Shown here piece by piece: positions 13,953-14,326 of a stretch of 14,326 bases of DNA. The stretch's first letter is position 1, and each line of letters opens with the position of its first letter. The notes below the pieces were generated by a model. It worked only from the letters and a program-made list of their open reading frames with translations, searched no databases and was not told the DNA's origin. Source of the DNA: JBAPRR01 sp049281195 (GTDB taxonomy: Bacteria > Actinomycetota > Acidimicrobiia > Acidimicrobiales > CAVXTF01); contig JBAPRR010000127.1 of the NCBI GenBank assembly GCA_049281195.1, forward strand, positions 1-14,326. Reading direction: 5' to 3'. The translations under genes and the position numbers were made by a program.

Positions 13953-14326
13953 CTAGGCCCTCGGATGAGTGGCGCCGTGAACGGCGAGCAGACGTTCTTT
14001 GCTGACGTGAGTGTAGACCTGAGTGGTGGACAGACTTGCGTGACCCAGCAGTTCCTGGACCACGCGCAGGTCAGCACCCCCATCGAGGAGGTGGGTGGCG
14101 AAGCTGTGGCGCAGGGCATGAGGGTGCGTGGGATTGGCCGACAGACGGTCAATTATCCGCCGCACGTCCCGGGTTCCGAGCCTCGATCCCTTCATGTTCA
14201 AGAACACGGCCGCCGGTGGCGTTTTATCGGTCATGAGCTGGGCCTTCTGATTCTCCAGCCATTCGGAGAGGGTGGCCGCGCAGCGCTCGTGCATGGGGAC
14301 CATCCGCTGCTTGTTCCCCTTTCCCA
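13953..14326 (-). CDS. xerC: Tyrosine recombinase XerC/XerD family, C-terminal part (cut by window edge)
   Basis: The last 124 codons of a tyrosine recombinase that begins beyond the right edge. It opens with GKGNKQRMVPMHE, just after the usual first catalytic Arg and around the catalytic Lys strand. It then has HPHALRHSFATHLLDGGADL (the HxxR motif), LGHASLSTTQVYTHV (second His and the nucleophile Tyr) and ends within about 15 residues, as in XerC/D. These enzymes resolve chromosome dimers at dif. XerC is favoured over XerD because it neighbours whiG and rpsB in Actinomycetota; the sequence alone does not separate them. An integrase is unlikely given the core-gene context. Confidence 0.85.
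   Translation of the reverse strand, partial: GKGNKQRMVPMHERCAATLSEWLENQKAQLMTDKTPPAAVFLNMKGSRLGTRDVRRIIDRLSANPTHPHALRHSFATHLLDGGADLRVVQELLGHASLSTTQVYTHVSKERLLAVHGATHPRA

Noticed and set aside
13078..13956. 292-codon open frame on the plus strand opposite whiG
   Set aside because: It mirrors whiG almost end to end, with no domain or Shine-Dalgarno; a GC-rich shadow.
1..14326. CRISPR arrays, tRNA/rRNA genes, insertion sequences, defence or toxin-antitoxin genes
   Set aside because: None seen on either strand. Noncoding spacers are all under 200 nt and no transposase-like or effector-like frame is recognisable; the tyrosine recombinase fits XerC/D rather than a mobile-element integrase.

Overview
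The window is a GC-rich stretch of bacterial chromosome holding a conserved core-gene cluster. It contains 13 complete genes and two cut by the window edges. Fourteen run on the minus strand and one (proS) on the plus strand. The order xerC-whiG-rpsB-tsf-pyrH-frr-cdsA-dxr-rseP-ispG / proS / rimP-nusA-ylxR-infB, with a WhiG-type sigma factor beside rpsB, points to Actinomycetota. Long Ala/Pro/Glu-rich tails on core proteins, GTG starts and a probable leaderless mRNA fit that phylum. The acidic N-terminal extension of CdsA and the archaeal/eukaryote-type ProRS suggest a deep or uncultured lineage, possibly Acidimicrobiia; that placement is inference.

Right to left along the minus strand: the 3' end of a XerC/XerD recombinase (13953-14326) lies 8 nt before whiG. 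A 139-nt structured leader precedes rpsB. The next genes are tightly packed: rpsB-tsf (2-nt gap), tsf-pyrH (9 nt) and pyrH-frr (4-nt GTGA overlap). After a 77-nt gap comes cdsA. After another 82 nt come dxr, rseP (GTGA overlap) and ispG (21-nt gap). Together these genes supply ribosomal protein S2, EF-Ts, UMP kinase, ribosome recycling factor, CDP-diacylglycerol, two MEP isoprenoid enzymes and a site-2 membrane protease.

proS alone reads on the plus strand (2749-4161). It converges on ispG with a 7-nt 3' overlap and diverges from the rimP operon across about 190 nt. That divergent region carries a likely leaderless proS promoter, a candidate rimP -10 element and a perfect 10-bp inverted repeat in the rimP leader. 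The rimP-nusA-ylxR-infB group (ribosome maturation, transcription antitermination, RNA-binding YlxR, initiation factor IF2) continues off the left edge. ylxR has no canonical start codon upstream of its signature motif; an ATA overlapping the nusA stop is the best candidate.

I found no rRNA, tRNA, CRISPR array, insertion sequence, prophage or defence system. No new multi-gene system is evident. The points worth a second look are start-codon and leader features, the inverted proS, lineage-specific protein extensions, and a short motif shared by the noncoding regions of the nusA-infB operon.
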